Origin: Candidatus Woesearchaeota archaeon
GTDB taxonomy: Archaea > Nanobdellota > Nanobdellia > Woesearchaeales > GW2011-AR9
Direction of reading: 5' to 3'
NCBI GenBank assembly: GCA_018303445.1
Contig: JAGVYE010000002.1
Coordinates: 1 to 50,712, forward strand
Length of the DNA stretch: 50,712 bases
Below are positions 41,956 through 50,691 of this stretch, one piece after another. The notes below the pieces were generated by a model. It saw nothing but the letters and a program-made list of their open reading frames with translations. It ran no database searches and was not told the DNA's origin. Position 1 is the first letter of the stretch, and each line of letters begins with the position of its first letter. Made by a program: the position numbers and the translations under genes.

Positions 41956-42660
41956 TTAAATTCTCTTTACATCCTTAACCTTGCCAAAAGAAAATATTTC
42001 TTCTTTACCAACGACAAAAACTTCAAAATTCATAATTTCCTCTAAAAATGGACTTAACACTTCTTCTTTTAAGATATCTGTTCCTTCTAAGAGAGGATTA
42101 AAACTTGGCACGGCAATAATTTCTTTTCTTTTCCATTTTCCTTTGAGGAAACATTTGTATTTCTCCCATTTACCTCCCCGCCTTATAGTAATAGCAGGAT
42201 GTTCGTGGCCAATGATAAGGGTCTTAGCCTTTGTTTCAACTAGTTTATCGCCATGGACGAGTATTATATCCCCAATACCATATTCTTTGACAACTTTTAT
42301 CTTCCGCTTTTCTGCTAGGGGCTTAATGATCGGATCATGATTGCCCTGAATGATAATGATTTCTGTACATTGCTGCGAGAGAAAATGGAGAAATTGCAGA
42401 ACTTCTTTCCATTCTTGTTTGAGGATGGAACCAAATTCGTGTTTTAGGTCTCCATTCAGAATGATAAGAAGAGGCGATGTTTTCTTGGTGATGGCTGTGG
42501 CTTGAGCAATCATTTCTTGAAGTTGGAATTTTGGGACGAGAATTCCTTTGCGATGGAGAGCTTCTTCATATCCAAGGTGGAGATCATTAATTACCAGAAT
42601 CTGTTCTTTTTTTAACCATAAAGCGGTGCCAATAATTTCAATTCCTGGGCTGATTTCCAT
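41956..42660 (-). CDS. Archaeal metallophosphoesterase (TIGR00024/MJ0037-like)
   Basis: A 234-aa calcineurin-type phosphoesterase. The metal-binding motifs are in place: INDLHLGYE (D-x-H), LNGDLKHEF (GD), IQGNHDP (GNHD), VHGDK and GHEHP (GHxH). It is the archaeal SbcD-related family; length and motif spacing differ from Mre11, so it is not the missing partner of the Rad50 in this window. A TATA box (CTTTATAAATC, 42683-42693) is centred 27 bp from the ATG, and AGAAGG also precedes it. Confidence 0.85.
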   Translation of the reverse strand: MEISPGIEIIGTALWLKKEQILVINDLHLGYEEALHRKGILVPKFQLQEMIAQATAITKKTSPLLIILNGDLKHEFGSILKQEWKEVLQFLHFLSQQCTEIIIIQGNHDPIIKPLAEKRKIKVVKEYGIGDIILVHGDKLVETKAKTLIIGHEHPAITIRRGGKWEKYKCFLKGKWKRKEIIAVPSFNPLLEGTDILKEEVLSPFLEEIMNFEVFVVGKEEIFSFGKVKDVKRI

Positions 42661-42682
42661 CCTTCTTCTTTTAGAAAGAAAT

Positions 42683-42693
42683 CTTTATAAATC
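42683..42693. promoter_or_regulatory. TATA element between the phosphoesterase gene and tRNA-Asn
   Basis: CTTTATAAATC is centred 27 bp from the phosphoesterase ATG (minus strand) and 28 bp from the 5' end of tRNA-Asn (plus strand). No other TATA-like sequence of similar quality lies in this 55-bp gap. Confidence 0.5.
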
Positions 42694-42715
42694 AATTGCT
42701 TTAGATATTTTCCAA

Positions 42716-42807
42716 GCCCCAGTAGCTTAGCCCGGTGGAGCGGATGGCTGTTATTCAATTACAGAAAAGATACCATCAGGTCATCGGTTCAAATCCGATC
42801 TGGGGCG
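42716..42807 (+). tRNA. tRNA-Asn (GTT) with a predicted 18-nt intron
   Basis: The acceptor GCCCCAG (42716-42722) pairs with CTGGGGC (42800-42806), with discriminator G as usual for Asn. The D-stem is GCTT/GAGC. The anticodon stem GATGG (42743-42747) pairs with CCATC (42773-42777), and GTT lies at 42750-42752. The T-arm is ATCGG-TTCAAAT-CCGAT. The intron is predicted at 42754-42771, after position 37. A relaxed bulge-helix-bulge fits: CTGT of the loop against AAAG (42766-42769) gives three pairs of four between 3-nt bulges. The mature tRNA would be 74 nt. Confidence 0.92.
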
Positions 42808-42833
42808 CTATTTATTTTTTGATGTTAAAATTA

Positions 42834-43184
42834 TTATCTCTCAAGTTCGAGTCCAGCGTTAACCCAGCCTTGCTTGCCGGCTTTGAAATCAACAGTCTTA
42901 TTGAATCCAGCTTTTAAGAAAAATGTTGTGGCTCTGGTACTGGCATGGCAGCCATAACTCGCACAATATACGACAATTGTATCTGTTATTTTAAGGCCTT
43001 TGGCCTTTGCTGCTTTAATTAATTCTGAAGAGGTCATTTCTTTTGGCACAGGCAGGTTAATGGCTCCGGGAAGATGCCCTTGATTAAATGAGTCTTGCCC
43101 CAGGACCTCGATGACTTTAAACTGGAGGTTATTAGCCTGCATTTCTAAAAGCTGTTCAATGGAGATAAATTGTAGTTTTGGCAT
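42834..43184 (-). CDS. Rhodanese-like sulfurtransferase
   Basis: A 116-aa single rhodanese domain, which moves sulfane sulfur or serves in a regulatory role. FISIEQLLEM, QDSFNQGHLPGAINLP (the conserved H-x-PGA-x-N-x-P) and the active-site loop VYCASYGCHASTRA with the catalytic Cys are visible, with a second Cys in the same loop. The start is set at ATG 43184 (MPKLQF), behind GGTGA at a proper distance; the frame also has GTG 43196 and ATG 43193, but these fall on the ribosome site. Confidence 0.85.
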   Translation of the reverse strand: MPKLQFISIEQLLEMQANNLQFKVIEVLGQDSFNQGHLPGAINLPVPKEMTSSELIKAAKAKGLKITDTIVVYCASYGCHASTRATTFFLKAGFNKTVDFKAGKQGWVNAGLELER

Positions 43185-43281
43185 GATGATCATCACCTTT
43201 AGTATCTGATTCGAGAGATAATATTTAAACCTTGTTTAAATGCGTATCATCCAACATTCTCTAAAAAGATCATATGAAAAA

Positions 43282-43644
43282 TCAGCGTAACAGAAGTATA
43301 ATCACCATAATGAGTAAAAAAAGAGCGCCAAAGACCAAGAACACAATCCGTGGTAGGATAAAAAAGTATTTTTCTAATTTTTTGTCTTTCAAGTCAGCAT
43401 AGACGCTGAAAATTGGGAGAAGATAATGAAAGCGAATCCGGAAATGGTTTATTGCATCTAAAGGTGTTTTTGTGATAAAATAAATTATCAAAAAAGAAAA
43501 AAGTAGGAGGATTATATAGAGAAAAGTCGAATAATTCTTTGGCCATATCAAGAGGAAAGAAATAAGAATGCTGCCAATAGTGAAAATGAACACTAAGAGC
43601 AAGGTAGACCAATACCATAAAGAATAGTATCTGTTCTTGGACAT
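43282..43644 (-). CDS. Hypothetical membrane protein with three helices
   Basis: A 120-aa protein with three predicted membrane helices (WSTLLLVFIFTIGSILISFLLI, YIILLLFSFLIIYFI, VFLVFGALFLLIMVIILLL) and a basic loop between helices 2 and 3. No family is recognised. Its first 50 bp are overlapped by a second small ORF in another frame that has its own promoter; the two could be one frameshifted gene or a coupled pair. Confidence 0.5.
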   Translation of the reverse strand: MSKNRYYSLWYWSTLLLVFIFTIGSILISFLLIWPKNYSTFLYIILLLFSFLIIYFITKTPLDAINHFRIRFHYLLPIFSVYADLKDKKLEKYFFILPRIVFLVFGALFLLIMVIILLLR

Positions 43645-43796
43645 GAGTGATTGAAGAACGTATTTTTTATACTACGTTTTTTCAATTTTTTGGGAAATAT
43701 TCTCAGAAGCATGACAAAGCAGGGAAATAGAAAAAAGTAGTGACTTAAAACTACTAAGAAGAAGAGGACTTCCGCGGTTGATCTAAGATCAATCAT
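43593..43796 (-). CDS. Possible small membrane protein
   Basis: A 67-aa ORF with one hydrophobic stretch (AEVLFFLVVLSHYFFLFPCFVMLL) followed by a basic patch (KKLKKR). The ATG at 43796 lies 26 bp from a TATA-like element on the same strand (AAATATAAACTTC, about 43816-43828), which is the reason to list it. Its 3' part overlaps the start of the three-helix membrane protein gene in another frame. The final 20 residues look random, so a frameshift joining the two is possible. Confidence 0.35.
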   Translation of the reverse strand: MIDLRSTAEVLFFLVVLSHYFFLFPCFVMLLRIFPKKLKKRSIKNTFFNHSCPRTDTILYGIGLPCS

Positions 43797-43840
43797 GATT
43801 GAAAATAATTGGAATGAAGTTTATATTTCTTTGCTTTACC

Positions 43841-45733
43841 TCACTCAAAATACATTTTCATAACTCCCTGCACTTTTTCTACCCTGATAATGAGGTCTTT
43901 CAAATGATTCAAGTCTCGTGGAATAACGGAAAATTGACATTGGGCATGAACAGTGTCAAGCAACTTCGCTTTAGCTTCTTTTACTTCAAATCCAGTTTTA
44001 GCAATGGTATGCAATAAGTCTGCTAATAATCCGCTGCGCTCTTCAGCGTTAACATAAAAGCGGATTTTTTGGTTAAATGTTTTCTTCCAGTACACGGGAA
44101 CCCAGCGATGTTCCTGCTGCAAGGCATAGCGACAGTCATGACGATGGGTGGAAATTATTTTCTTTTTGGTAATGATGCCGATAATTTCCTGGTCAGGCAA
44201 AGGGTTGCAACATTTTGCCAGCAGGCAGATAGCGTGAGGAAATTCTTCGGAATCTACCAAAAGGCCTTGTTCTTCTTGAATTTCTGGTTTGAAGGTGCGA
44301 TAATGGAGAGGAGGGAGCTTTTCATAAACGCGCAAGGATTTGCGAATTTTTTGTTTGGATTTAGGAGAAGTTACGATTTTAAGCCAACTGCGGCGAGGAC
44401 GCTGATTTTTATTGGTAATAACTTCCACGACATCGCCAAACTTAACAAAATGTTTTAAAGGAACAAATTTTCCATTAACTCTTCCCGCTACCGCCGTGCT
44501 GCCAATCTCTTCATGGACACTATAAGCAAAATCTAAGAGAGTAGCGCCTGCAGGAAGTTCTTTAATATCCCCTTTAGGGGTGTAACAATAAATTTTATCA
44601 CCAAAGATGTCAATCTTGAGAGTTTCCAGGAATTCTTTATTCTCAGCATCATTATGAAGTTCAAGGATGCCTTTAAGCCAGGCAATCTTTTTGTCAAGAA
44701 TTTCTCCGGAAGCCATTTCTTTATACCGCCAATGGGCAGCAAACCCTTCATCGGCAAAGCGGTCCATTTCTTCGGTTCTAATCTGGACTTCGACAATGCG
44801 CCCCTGAGGAAAACGAAGACCAGTGTGAATAGAACGATAAAAGTTTGGTTTAGGGTTGGCAATGTAATCTTTTAACCTTCCTTCGAGAGGCTCAAAATTT
44901 TCATGAAGAAGACCTAACACTATGTAACAATCTTTTTCCTCTGGCACAATGATGCGAATGCCGAGAATGTCAAAAATGTCACGAAGATTTCTCCCTTTTT
45001 GTATTTTTTTATAAATGCTGTAAACATTTTTTTTACGCCCTTTTATTTTAGTAATGGCAACTTTCCCCGCACAGAGCTGAGTGATGTCTTGAATAACAAG
45101 GTTAATGCCCTTTTCAAAGGCTTCGGCTGATTCGGCAAGATAACCTTCTATCTCTTCGTATTTCCTGGGATTGATAACTTTAAACGCCGTATCTTCTAAT
45201 AAAATGCGGATTTTGTCCATACCGAGACGATAGGCGAGGGGAGCGTAAATTTCCAAAACTTCTTGGGAGATGCGCTGTTGAATTTCTGAGGGAAAAACGT
45301 GGATAGTCCGCAAGTTGTCCAATTTTGCGGCTAATTTTATAAACAGAACTCTGATATCCTGAAGAGAAGTAAGGATCATTCGCTTCATGGCCTCAGCTTC
45401 AACAGAAGGAGATTTTGATTTTATGGATTGAAGAGATTTCATTCCATCTAAGAGAGAAAAGATACTTTTATCGAACTGGGAAGAGAATTCTTTAAGAGAG
45501 ACATGCTCTAAAACTCCATTAAGAATTCCCGTCATAATGATATCTGGATCAATATTGTTTTCAACGAGAATGATGGCCACGCGAAGATTATGGTCATAAT
45601 AAGAGTCTCCGGCAAGACGTTTTTTTTCTGAAAGAATCTTTTTAGCAAAAGCCAGTGCTTTTTGAAGGCGGAGAAGAATCTTTTCATCATAGCCTTGCTG
45701 CAGGCATAAAGCAAGAAATTGATCTTCAGTCAT
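43841..45733 (-). CDS. RelA/SpoT homologue with degenerate hydrolase domain
   Basis: A 630-aa long-form RSH protein. The N-terminal HD region (about 20-180) keeps the first His (H48) but has Asn72-Gly73 where the His-Asp pair belongs, Glu76-His77 for Glu-Asp, and Ala136-Lys137 for the Asp-Arg of KLADR. The (p)ppGpp hydrolase is therefore probably dead. The synthetase domain (about 215-345) is intact: RDIFDILGIRIIV, GRLKDYIANPKPNFYRSIHT, VEVQIRTEEMD and AAHWRYKE. TGS (about 385-450), zinc-finger-like (AKCCNPLPDQEIIGI, HRHDC) and ACT (about 555-630) domains follow. AAAGGA precedes the ATG. Long RSH proteins are unusual in archaea. Confidence 0.92.
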   Translation of the reverse strand: MTEDQFLALCLQQGYDEKILLRLQKALAFAKKILSEKKRLAGDSYYDHNLRVAIILVENNIDPDIIMTGILNGVLEHVSLKEFSSQFDKSIFSLLDGMKSLQSIKSKSPSVEAEAMKRMILTSLQDIRVLFIKLAAKLDNLRTIHVFPSEIQQRISQEVLEIYAPLAYRLGMDKIRILLEDTAFKVINPRKYEEIEGYLAESAEAFEKGINLVIQDITQLCAGKVAITKIKGRKKNVYSIYKKIQKGRNLRDIFDILGIRIIVPEEKDCYIVLGLLHENFEPLEGRLKDYIANPKPNFYRSIHTGLRFPQGRIVEVQIRTEEMDRFADEGFAAHWRYKEMASGEILDKKIAWLKGILELHNDAENKEFLETLKIDIFGDKIYCYTPKGDIKELPAGATLLDFAYSVHEEIGSTAVAGRVNGKFVPLKHFVKFGDVVEVITNKNQRPRRSWLKIVTSPKSKQKIRKSLRVYEKLPPLHYRTFKPEIQEEQGLLVDSEEFPHAICLLAKCCNPLPDQEIIGIITKKKIISTHRHDCRYALQQEHRWVPVYWKKTFNQKIRFYVNAEERSGLLADLLHTIAKTGFEVKEAKAKLLDTVHAQCQFSVIPRDLNHLKDLIIRVEKVQGVMKMYFE

Positions 45734-45855
45734 ATTTCCTTTAAAAAAGGTTTGTTATTAAAAAAAGTTTGGGAAAGAATCTAAAAACACTAGTTTAGAC
45801 TTGCAATAATTATAAATACTAGAATTTTACTTCTTCTGTTATAAAAGGTGATGAA

Positions 45856-47964
45856 ATGAACATTAGATGGCTGGTCTTGCTTTCAATCATTATACTGTCA
45901 GTTTCAGGCTGTAAACAATTTAGTCTTGATGATCTTAGTGATAAAGATCTTAAAAGAATTTCAGAAAATGCAGTTATCTGCAATAAGCCTTATCTTAGAG
46001 TTGGTCTGGAATGTTGTTTAGATAAAAATGGCGATAAGATTTGTGATGATGACAAACAAATTCCCGGAGATGTTGATGATGTTCCAAAAACAAACCATAG
46101 TACTGATAAACCCCCCGAAACACCGTCAGAAAACAAAACCAATCCAGAACGAGATAATCCCCCTGTAGACAAGAAACCTCGACCGCCACGTGAAGATCCA
46201 GTTAAAGTTCCTAATCCGCCGTCACAAGGTTCAGCAGCCGGAATTTCTAATCCTAACCTGATTATTAAACTGCCGGCTTTAAGCCTGCCACTAGCAGGAA
46301 AAACTTTTACTGACCCTGCTTTTGGAACAAAGCTTAGAAGATTAACTGATGCCGTGAATGGAAATCGCGATCGGCACGTTTATTCTCAATTGCAGGCTTT
46401 TAATAAAGATAATTCACGGATATTGATGGATAATTCTCAAAATTACTTGGTAAGAGAAGTTGATTCACTAAAAATAAGTTATGCTTTTGATACTTTAATT
46501 TATGCGCCGCGCTGGAATCCCCTCAATAAGGAAGAAATAATTTACTTTACCGACTTAGCTACGGAACCAACAGAAGTTGAACTGGAGAAGATCAATGTCT
46601 TTACTGGCATAAAAACTAAATATAATTTTCCCATAAATACCTATCGCTGGGTAAGTCCGGGAAGGGCTATTTCTTATGAAGAAATTTCGCGGGATGGCCG
46701 TTGGTTGACTTTGTTTGTTCAAAAAAGAAGCAACGATCACATGGTCTTTGTGCTGTTTGATTTAATAAATAATAAAGTTGAAAGAGAATTAGATTTGGCT
46801 GGAAGATGCAGTGATATCAACCCTAACTGGGTAGCGCCTTCGCCATTAAAAGGAGATATCGTCATTCAATGGAATCCTGATGGAGAGGGAGCCTGCAATG
46901 GTGTGGAAGTGTATGACCGAACTACCGGACAGTATAAAGGACACGTTGGATCGCATCGCGGACACAGCGATATGGGGATTGATGAAAATAATAATGAAAT
47001 ATATGTAACTTATGGCTTTCAAAACAGCTTATTTATTACTGTAACCAAATTTCCCGGTTCTGCTAACTTTAAAAACAGTTACGACAAAATTATTCTTGAT
47101 GTGGGATGGGGGCATTTCTCCCACCTTTCCTGTCAGGGGCCGAAAGGAGTCTGCGTAGTTACCGCCGATACAAATACTGACGCTCCCGTTGCTGGCGGTG
47201 AACCATTACACAATGAAATTTATTTGGTTTATACTTCAGGAAGAGCTGAAGAAGGCAACAATGCTGGCGCCAAAATAAGGCGATTGGCTCACCATAGATC
47301 GTCAAACTGCGACTATTACCATGAGCCACAGGCCAGCATCTCAGCTGACGGCAGCTATATCATTTTTGCTTCCGACGGCGGAAATTGCAATTCAGGAGCT
47401 GACAGTTACCTTATTGACTTGCGCGGCTCTGATCTTTCTGCGCCGCCTTCTTCTGGAGGGCCAACTGGCGGAATAGTAATTGAACCACCGAATGATGATT
47501 CTGATGAAGAAGAAACCGAACCAGAAAATCAAAACCAGTTGCCTGAAGAAAATCTTGGCGTGAATGGATTGCCAGCACAAACTTATAATTTAGATAACGA
47601 TGATGTTTTTACTTTAGGGATCGCTGAAGGACAATGGTATGCGCCGCCAGTATCGGTTGGTAAGGATTTTGTAAGATTATTAGTTACTAATGAAGTTGGA
47701 ATGATAAGTTGTGAGGCTACAGATTTCACCAATATACGGCTGTTTTATTCACCCAGCAGATCAAACCAATACACAAAAGTTGCTAATTCGCAAATCTTGG
47801 AACATGACGGCGGCGGCTGTAATAAATGGAATCAAATGTATGCAGTATCGCTGCAAGGATCAAATGATATTGTAGCCTGTGTATCACAAGAGGATGATTC
47901 GCAGAATTATTGCACTGAGCCGGTACAGATTACTACTAATCCTAAGGGGGTGGAGTGGGGTTAA
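45856..47964 (+). CDS. Beta-propeller lipoprotein
   Basis: A 702-aa secreted lipoprotein. The signal MNIRWLVLLSIIILSVSGC ends in a lipobox; the small Cys/Asp segment CNKPYLRVGLECCLDKNGDKICDDD follows, which I associate from memory with DPANN secreted proteins. Next come a long Pro/Lys linker (about 75-130), a beta-propeller-like region (about 140-530; RNDHMVF-type strands, SPGRAISYEEISRDGRWLTL, ISADGSYIIFASDGG, as in TolB or oligogalacturonate-lyase-type folds), an acidic linker and a C-terminal beta domain (about 590-700). A TATA box (AATTATAAATACT, 45806-45818) and the ribosome site AGGTGATG precede the ATG, so this mRNA has a short leader. Confidence 0.72.
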   Translation: MNIRWLVLLSIIILSVSGCKQFSLDDLSDKDLKRISENAVICNKPYLRVGLECCLDKNGDKICDDDKQIPGDVDDVPKTNHSTDKPPETPSENKTNPERDNPPVDKKPRPPREDPVKVPNPPSQGSAAGISNPNLIIKLPALSLPLAGKTFTDPAFGTKLRRLTDAVNGNRDRHVYSQLQAFNKDNSRILMDNSQNYLVREVDSLKISYAFDTLIYAPRWNPLNKEEIIYFTDLATEPTEVELEKINVFTGIKTKYNFPINTYRWVSPGRAISYEEISRDGRWLTLFVQKRSNDHMVFVLFDLINNKVERELDLAGRCSDINPNWVAPSPLKGDIVIQWNPDGEGACNGVEVYDRTTGQYKGHVGSHRGHSDMGIDENNNEIYVTYGFQNSLFITVTKFPGSANFKNSYDKIILDVGWGHFSHLSCQGPKGVCVVTADTNTDAPVAGGEPLHNEIYLVYTSGRAEEGNNAGAKIRRLAHHRSSNCDYYHEPQASISADGSYIIFASDGGNCNSGADSYLIDLRGSDLSAPPSSGGPTGGIVIEPPNDDSDEEETEPENQNQLPEENLGVNGLPAQTYNLDNDDVFTLGIAEGQWYAPPVSVGKDFVRLLVTNEVGMISCEATDFTNIRLFYSPSRSNQYTKVANSQILEHDGGGCNKWNQMYAVSLQGSNDIVACVSQEDDSQNYCTEPVQITTNPKGVEWG

Positions 47965-48025
47965 TTTAGATAGATATCCCACTTTCATAATCTATATAAA
48001 AAAAAAGAAACTTTCTAAGTTTTCT

Positions 48026-50434
48026 ATGTTTCTTCAAAGCCTTACTTTGCATAATATCCGCTCCTACAATGAGGCAAAGATAACGTTTCCAGAGGGATCA
48101 ACACTTCTGGCAGGCGACATTGGTTCAGGAAAGAGTTCTATTTTATTAGCTATAGAATTTGCTTTGTTTGGTTCTTCCCGTCCTGATTTACCAGCGGAGT
48201 TATTGCTTAGACATGGATGCACAAGCGGATCCGTGGAACTCACTTTCTTGTTGCAGGATAAGCACATTACAATACAACGTGAACTGAAGAAAGATAAAAA
48301 TGGGATTAAACAGTCTGCAGGCTCTCTTATCATAAATGGAGTGAGAAAAGATCTTATGCCTATTGAATTAAAGACGGAGATTATTTCCCTTTTGGGATAT
48401 CCTGAAGAAATGGCCAATAAAAATAAAAATTACATTTTCCGGTATACAGTTTATACCCCGCAGGAAGAGATGAAACTTATTCTGCAAGAAGATCAGGATA
48501 TCCGATTAGATGTGCTAAGGAAAATCTTTAACGTTGATAAATATAAAGTCATCCGGGAGAATGTCCAAATCTATCTTCGCCAATTGAGAATACGCATGGC
48601 GGTCCTAAGCGCAAAGACAGAATCGCTGGAAGAAGAAAAAAGAAAACAAGAAGAAGTAAATAGAGAGAGGGAAAAGAAGGCGAAAGAGCTCCAAGATATC
48701 GAACCTCTGGTGTTCAAAGCTAGGGAGATAATGAATGGTTTACAAGAGAAATTAGAACAAGCTGAAAAAGAGCAGCAACAATTTGTCTTTTGGCAACAGC
48801 AGCAGAAAGAGGCGAGCTGTCTTCTCCAGGAAAAAGAAAAACAGAACAGAATGGCAACATTTCAGTTACAGGAACTGCAAGAAAAATTACAAAACTTGCC
48901 GAGAGAAGAACGACCGTTAGAGGAAATACAACCAGAAATTCTCTCTCTCGAGAATGAGAAAAAGAAAGCTTTTTCCAAAAAAGCAGAAGTATGGCAGCAA
49001 TGTCAAAGTATACAACAACGCCTCCGTGAATTACAACAAGAAATTAAAACTGGACAGCAAGAACTGGCGCATATCCCCGAAAAAAAGAGAGGGCTTGAAC
49101 TGTTGCAGCAAGAAGTAAAGCAGAAGAAAGAATTTGAGGAAAAAAGAGTTCTGCTCCAAGAATTAGTGGAGAAGACTTCTTATCTGATAACAAAAAATAG
49201 AACTATTTTAGAACAAGCGCGAGAAAAAGAAGAGAAAATGGGACAGCTTGATGTCTGTCCTACTTGTTTGCAGAAAGTTTCTGCGGAACATAAACATCTG
49301 ATACTGGATGAAGAAGGAAAAAAGGCCGCCCAGGCGGAGCATCTCTTAGCGGAGATGGAGAGCCAGAAGAAGCAGATCATGCAGCAAAGAGAAGAGACGG
49401 AGAAGAATTTTCTTGAAATTTTACATAAAGAAAATGGGATAACGAGAATAGAATTTGAACTGGAACATTTGCAAAAGAAACAACAAGAAATGGAAGAAAA
49501 GAAAGAAAAGCTGCGATCTCTTGTACAAGAGAACAATGTGATTATGAAAGAAGTAGAACGAGTAGAAAAAGAGAAAGTTCTGGAAGAGATGGAAGAAGAA
49601 TTACGGCGAAGAAGGGAACTAGTGCAGCTGCTCCGAGAGCGAAGGATACGAGAACAACATCGAAGCGAGATTGAAAAGCAGTTGCAGGAGTACAAGAACG
49701 AAGAAACGCGGCTTATGGAGATGAAAAAAGAGATCGAAGAAAACGTGAAAAAGTTTACAAATCAGAGCCAAAAAATTTTTCAGAGGAAGCAGGAAATTAG
49801 GGTCGCGGGAGAAAATGAGAAGGAAATGGTCCTGAAGAAAGCGGAAATAAAAGCAGCATACGAAGCTCTTTGCCGACAGTATAAAGAGTTTGAAGAAAGA
49901 GTCATTTTACTTGCTGAGGAAAAAAAGAAAAGGGAGGAGTTAAAGGAACTTTCACACTGGCTGGAAGAATATTTCCTGAACGTGACACAAATTATTGAGA
50001 AGCAGGTGATGGTGACCATCTACCGCCTTTTTAATGAACTCTTCAAAGAATGGTTTTCCATCCTCATTGATGATGAAACGGTCTATGCCAGAATTGATGA
50101 TTCGTTCTCGCCAATTATTGAGCAGAACGGGTATGAAACGCCTTTTACTTATTTAAGCGGCGGAGAAAAAACGTCCTGTGCTCTGGCCTATCGCTTAGCC
50201 CTTAATAGAGTTATTAATGATATTATTCAGAATATAAAAACAAAAGATCTTCTTATCTTAGATGAACCAACGGATGGATTCAGTGAAGAACAATTGGATA
50301 AAGTGCGGGAGGTTTTGGAAAAGCTTCAGTTGCGGCAGACAATTATTGTTTCCCATGAGTCCAAAATTGAATCCTTTGTGCGGCAAACAATACGATTGAA
50401 GAAAGAAGGCGATGTGAGTCTCGTTAGGGAGTAA
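48026..50434 (+). CDS. rad50: DNA double-strand break repair ATPase Rad50
   Basis: An 802-aa SMC-like ATPase. Walker A GDIGSGKSS is at about 30-38, long coiled coils flank the zinc hook CPTCLQ (Cys about 411 and 414), and the C-terminal head carries the signature YLSGGEKTS, Walker B LLILDEPTDGF and the H-loop IVSHE. Rad50 works with Mre11 in end processing. The start is ATG 48026 (MFLQSLTLHNIRSY), supported by the TATA box CTATATAAAA (about 47991-48000) at leaderless distance; the frame stays open upstream but overlaps the lipoprotein gene. Mre11, HerA and NurA, often adjacent in archaea, are not next to it here. Confidence 0.95.
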   Translation: MFLQSLTLHNIRSYNEAKITFPEGSTLLAGDIGSGKSSILLAIEFALFGSSRPDLPAELLLRHGCTSGSVELTFLLQDKHITIQRELKKDKNGIKQSAGSLIINGVRKDLMPIELKTEIISLLGYPEEMANKNKNYIFRYTVYTPQEEMKLILQEDQDIRLDVLRKIFNVDKYKVIRENVQIYLRQLRIRMAVLSAKTESLEEEKRKQEEVNREREKKAKELQDIEPLVFKAREIMNGLQEKLEQAEKEQQQFVFWQQQQKEASCLLQEKEKQNRMATFQLQELQEKLQNLPREERPLEEIQPEILSLENEKKKAFSKKAEVWQQCQSIQQRLRELQQEIKTGQQELAHIPEKKRGLELLQQEVKQKKEFEEKRVLLQELVEKTSYLITKNRTILEQAREKEEKMGQLDVCPTCLQKVSAEHKHLILDEEGKKAAQAEHLLAEMESQKKQIMQQREETEKNFLEILHKENGITRIEFELEHLQKKQQEMEEKKEKLRSLVQENNVIMKEVERVEKEKVLEEMEEELRRRRELVQLLRERRIREQHRSEIEKQLQEYKNEETRLMEMKKEIEENVKKFTNQSQKIFQRKQEIRVAGENEKEMVLKKAEIKAAYEALCRQYKEFEERVILLAEEKKKREELKELSHWLEEYFLNVTQIIEKQVMVTIYRLFNELFKEWFSILIDDETVYARIDDSFSPIIEQNGYETPFTYLSGGEKTSCALAYRLALNRVINDIIQNIKTKDLLILDEPTDGFSEEQLDKVREVLEKLQLRQTIIVSHESKIESFVRQTIRLKKEGDVSLVRE

Positions 50435-50462
50435 GGATTATAATGAAACACCTAAGTGTCAA

Positions 50463-50505
50463 CGGAAATCGACCACCGCCAGTCACAGACCGGTGGGAAA
50501 TTCCG
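50463..50505. other. Hairpin downstream of rad50
   Basis: CGGAA (50463-50467) pairs with TTCCG (50501-50505) and CCACCG (50473-50478) with CGGTGG (50491-50496), separated by an internal loop. It lies 28 bp after rad50 in A+T-rich sequence. It may be a 3'-end or attenuation structure; the role is not clear. Confidence 0.35.
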
Positions 50506-50615
50506 ATGATTTTAATAAGATTGTGATGCGTTTCAAATATAATAACACACCAAATAATATTAAAAATATAGGCGTGCTATTATAAATCACTGATTAACAA
50601 CTACAAAATATTTAT

Positions 50616-50690
50616 TTGACATCCTCCTCACCCTAAAGGGTTGCCCTGCGGGGCAACTCCTCCGCTTCGCTACGGAGCGAGGATTCCCTA
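50616..50690 (-). mobile_element. Right end of an IS200/IS605-type (TnpB) element with probable omega-RNA 3' scaffold
   Basis: ATCCTC (50621-50626) pairs with GAGGAT (50679-50684), enclosing three hairpins: CCCTAAAGGG, TTGCCC-TGCG-GGGCAA (50641-50656) and CTCCG...CGGAG (50658-50675). This cloverleaf, with the word GAGGATGTCAA on the minus strand, is the form I know from the 3' ends of IS605/IS1341 tnpB elements. The transposon end would be TCAA (50616-50619 read on minus). tnpB itself would lie beyond the right edge, transcribed leftward, and its omega-RNA guide would be read from the host DNA just left of 50616. Confidence 0.6.
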
Positions 50691-50691
50691 T

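Noticed and set aside
41956-42660. Considered as Mre11, partner of the Rad50 in this window.
   Set aside because: At 234 aa it is too short and its motifs fit the archaeal TIGR00024-type phosphoesterase; it is also about 5 kb away on the other strand.
49180-49695. 171-aa Ser/Cys-rich minus-strand frame inside rad50.
   Set aside because: It is the antisense of the Glu/Lys-rich coiled coil, which commonly yields long false frames.
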